Assembly (NCBI GenBank): GCA_964516635.1
Contig: CAZEZY010000062.1
Span: forward strand, 1-13,738
Direction: 5' to 3'
Source of the DNA: CAZEZY01 sp964516635
GTDB lineage: Bacteria > Pseudomonadota > Gammaproteobacteria > Burkholderiales > Burkholderiaceae_C
DNA length: 13,738 nucleotides
In this document: piece by piece, positions 13,523-13,738 of the stretch
Layout: each line of letters starts with the position of its first letter
Position numbering within the stretch: position 1 is the first letter of the stretch
Made by a program: the position numbers and the translations under genes
The notes under the pieces: generated by a model
What the model was told of the DNA's origin: nothing
Databases searched by the model: none
What the model saw: only the letters and a program-made list of their open reading frames with translations

Positions 13523-13738
13523 ATGACCAAATTCGTATTCGTGACCGGTGGTGTGGTGTCCTCGCTGGGCAAGGGCATCGCCTCCGCCTCGCTGGCTGCG
13601 CTGCTCGAATCGCGCGGCCTCAAAGTCACCCTGATCAAGCTCGATCCTTACCTCAACGTCGACCCGGGCACCATGAGCCCGTTCCAGCATGGCGAGGTGT
13701 TCGTGACCGACGACGGCGCCGAAACCGACCTCGACCTC
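13523..13738 (+). CDS. pyrG: CTP synthase (N-terminal part, cut by window edge)
   Basis: The first 72 codons of CTP synthase, which makes CTP from UTP, ATP and glutamine in the cytoplasm. The start MTKFVFVTGGVVSSLGKG is the highly conserved P-loop opening of the synthetase domain, followed by LIKLDPYLNVDPGTMSPFQHGEVFVTDDGAETDLDL, which carries the Mg-ATP-binding Asp and the conserved glutamate loop. The frame is open to the window edge, about 470 further residues being expected. The ATG at 13523 has no strong ribosome binding site. It is divergent from coaBC, with 72 bases between the two start codons. Confidence 0.97.
   Translation, partial: MTKFVFVTGGVVSSLGKGIASASLAALLESRGLKVTLIKLDPYLNVDPGTMSPFQHGEVFVTDDGAETDLDL

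Noticed and set aside
1..13738. tRNA, rRNA, CRISPR, insertion sequence or attachment-site signals
   Set aside because: No cloverleaf, repeat-spacer pattern, transposase motif or terminal inverted repeats were seen. Gene spacing is uniformly tight and composition is even.

Overview
The window looks like chromosomal DNA from a GC-rich betaproteobacterium of the order Burkholderiales, probably family Comamonadaceae (a Hydrogenophaga-like organism). That placement is an inference from base composition, from the coaBC-pyrG housekeeping pair and from the style of the proteins; no marker gene fixes the genus. I see no RNA gene, CRISPR array, insertion sequence or phage feature. No stretch longer than about 300 bases lacks a gene; the largest gap is 202 bases (665-866).

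Positions 1-7562 hold a periplasmic alcohol-oxidation locus. At the left edge is the first third of an ExaA/PedE/PedH-type PQQ alcohol dehydrogenase (minus strand, GTG start at 664). Upstream of it on the same strand is a tightly coupled five-gene operon. In transcription order it encodes a secreted YVTN-type beta-propeller protein, a periplasmic binding protein, an ABC-2 type permease, a fused SoxYZ-like carrier with a Tat signal, and a metallo-beta-lactamase-fold protein whose metal site is degenerate. Each junction between these genes overlaps by 4 bases. The partner ATPase is not in that operon. It lies on the opposite strand, behind a Bug/TctC-type binding protein, again with a 4-base overlap. 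The ABC transporter resembles the PedA1A2BC system that Pseudomonas putida needs for lanthanide-dependent growth on alcohols, so metal supply to the dehydrogenase is one plausible role. The SoxYZ/hydrolase part belongs to the 'quinoprotein relay' families, whose chemistry is unknown.

The most informative non-coding signal is a set of sigma-54 type (-24/-12) promoters. One near-perfect copy precedes the dehydrogenase. A back-to-back pair sits in the 131-base gap between the two divergent accessory operons. All three transcription units could therefore answer to one enhancer-binding regulator, which is not in the window.

Positions 7575-11071 hold a tungstate uptake locus: tupBCA on the minus strand and a divergent one-component regulator with a ModE-like DNA-binding domain and a binding-protein-like sensor domain. 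A TATGCA-N6-TGCATA palindrome between them overlaps the predicted -10 box of tupB and is the likely operator.

Positions 11072-12227 hold a Tat-exported metallo-beta-lactamase-fold protein with an intact HxHxDH site. It is preceded by its own promoter and a perfect 10-base inverted repeat over the expected transcription start. The right edge holds coaBC (coenzyme A synthesis) and the divergent start of pyrG (CTP synthase), both ordinary housekeeping genes.
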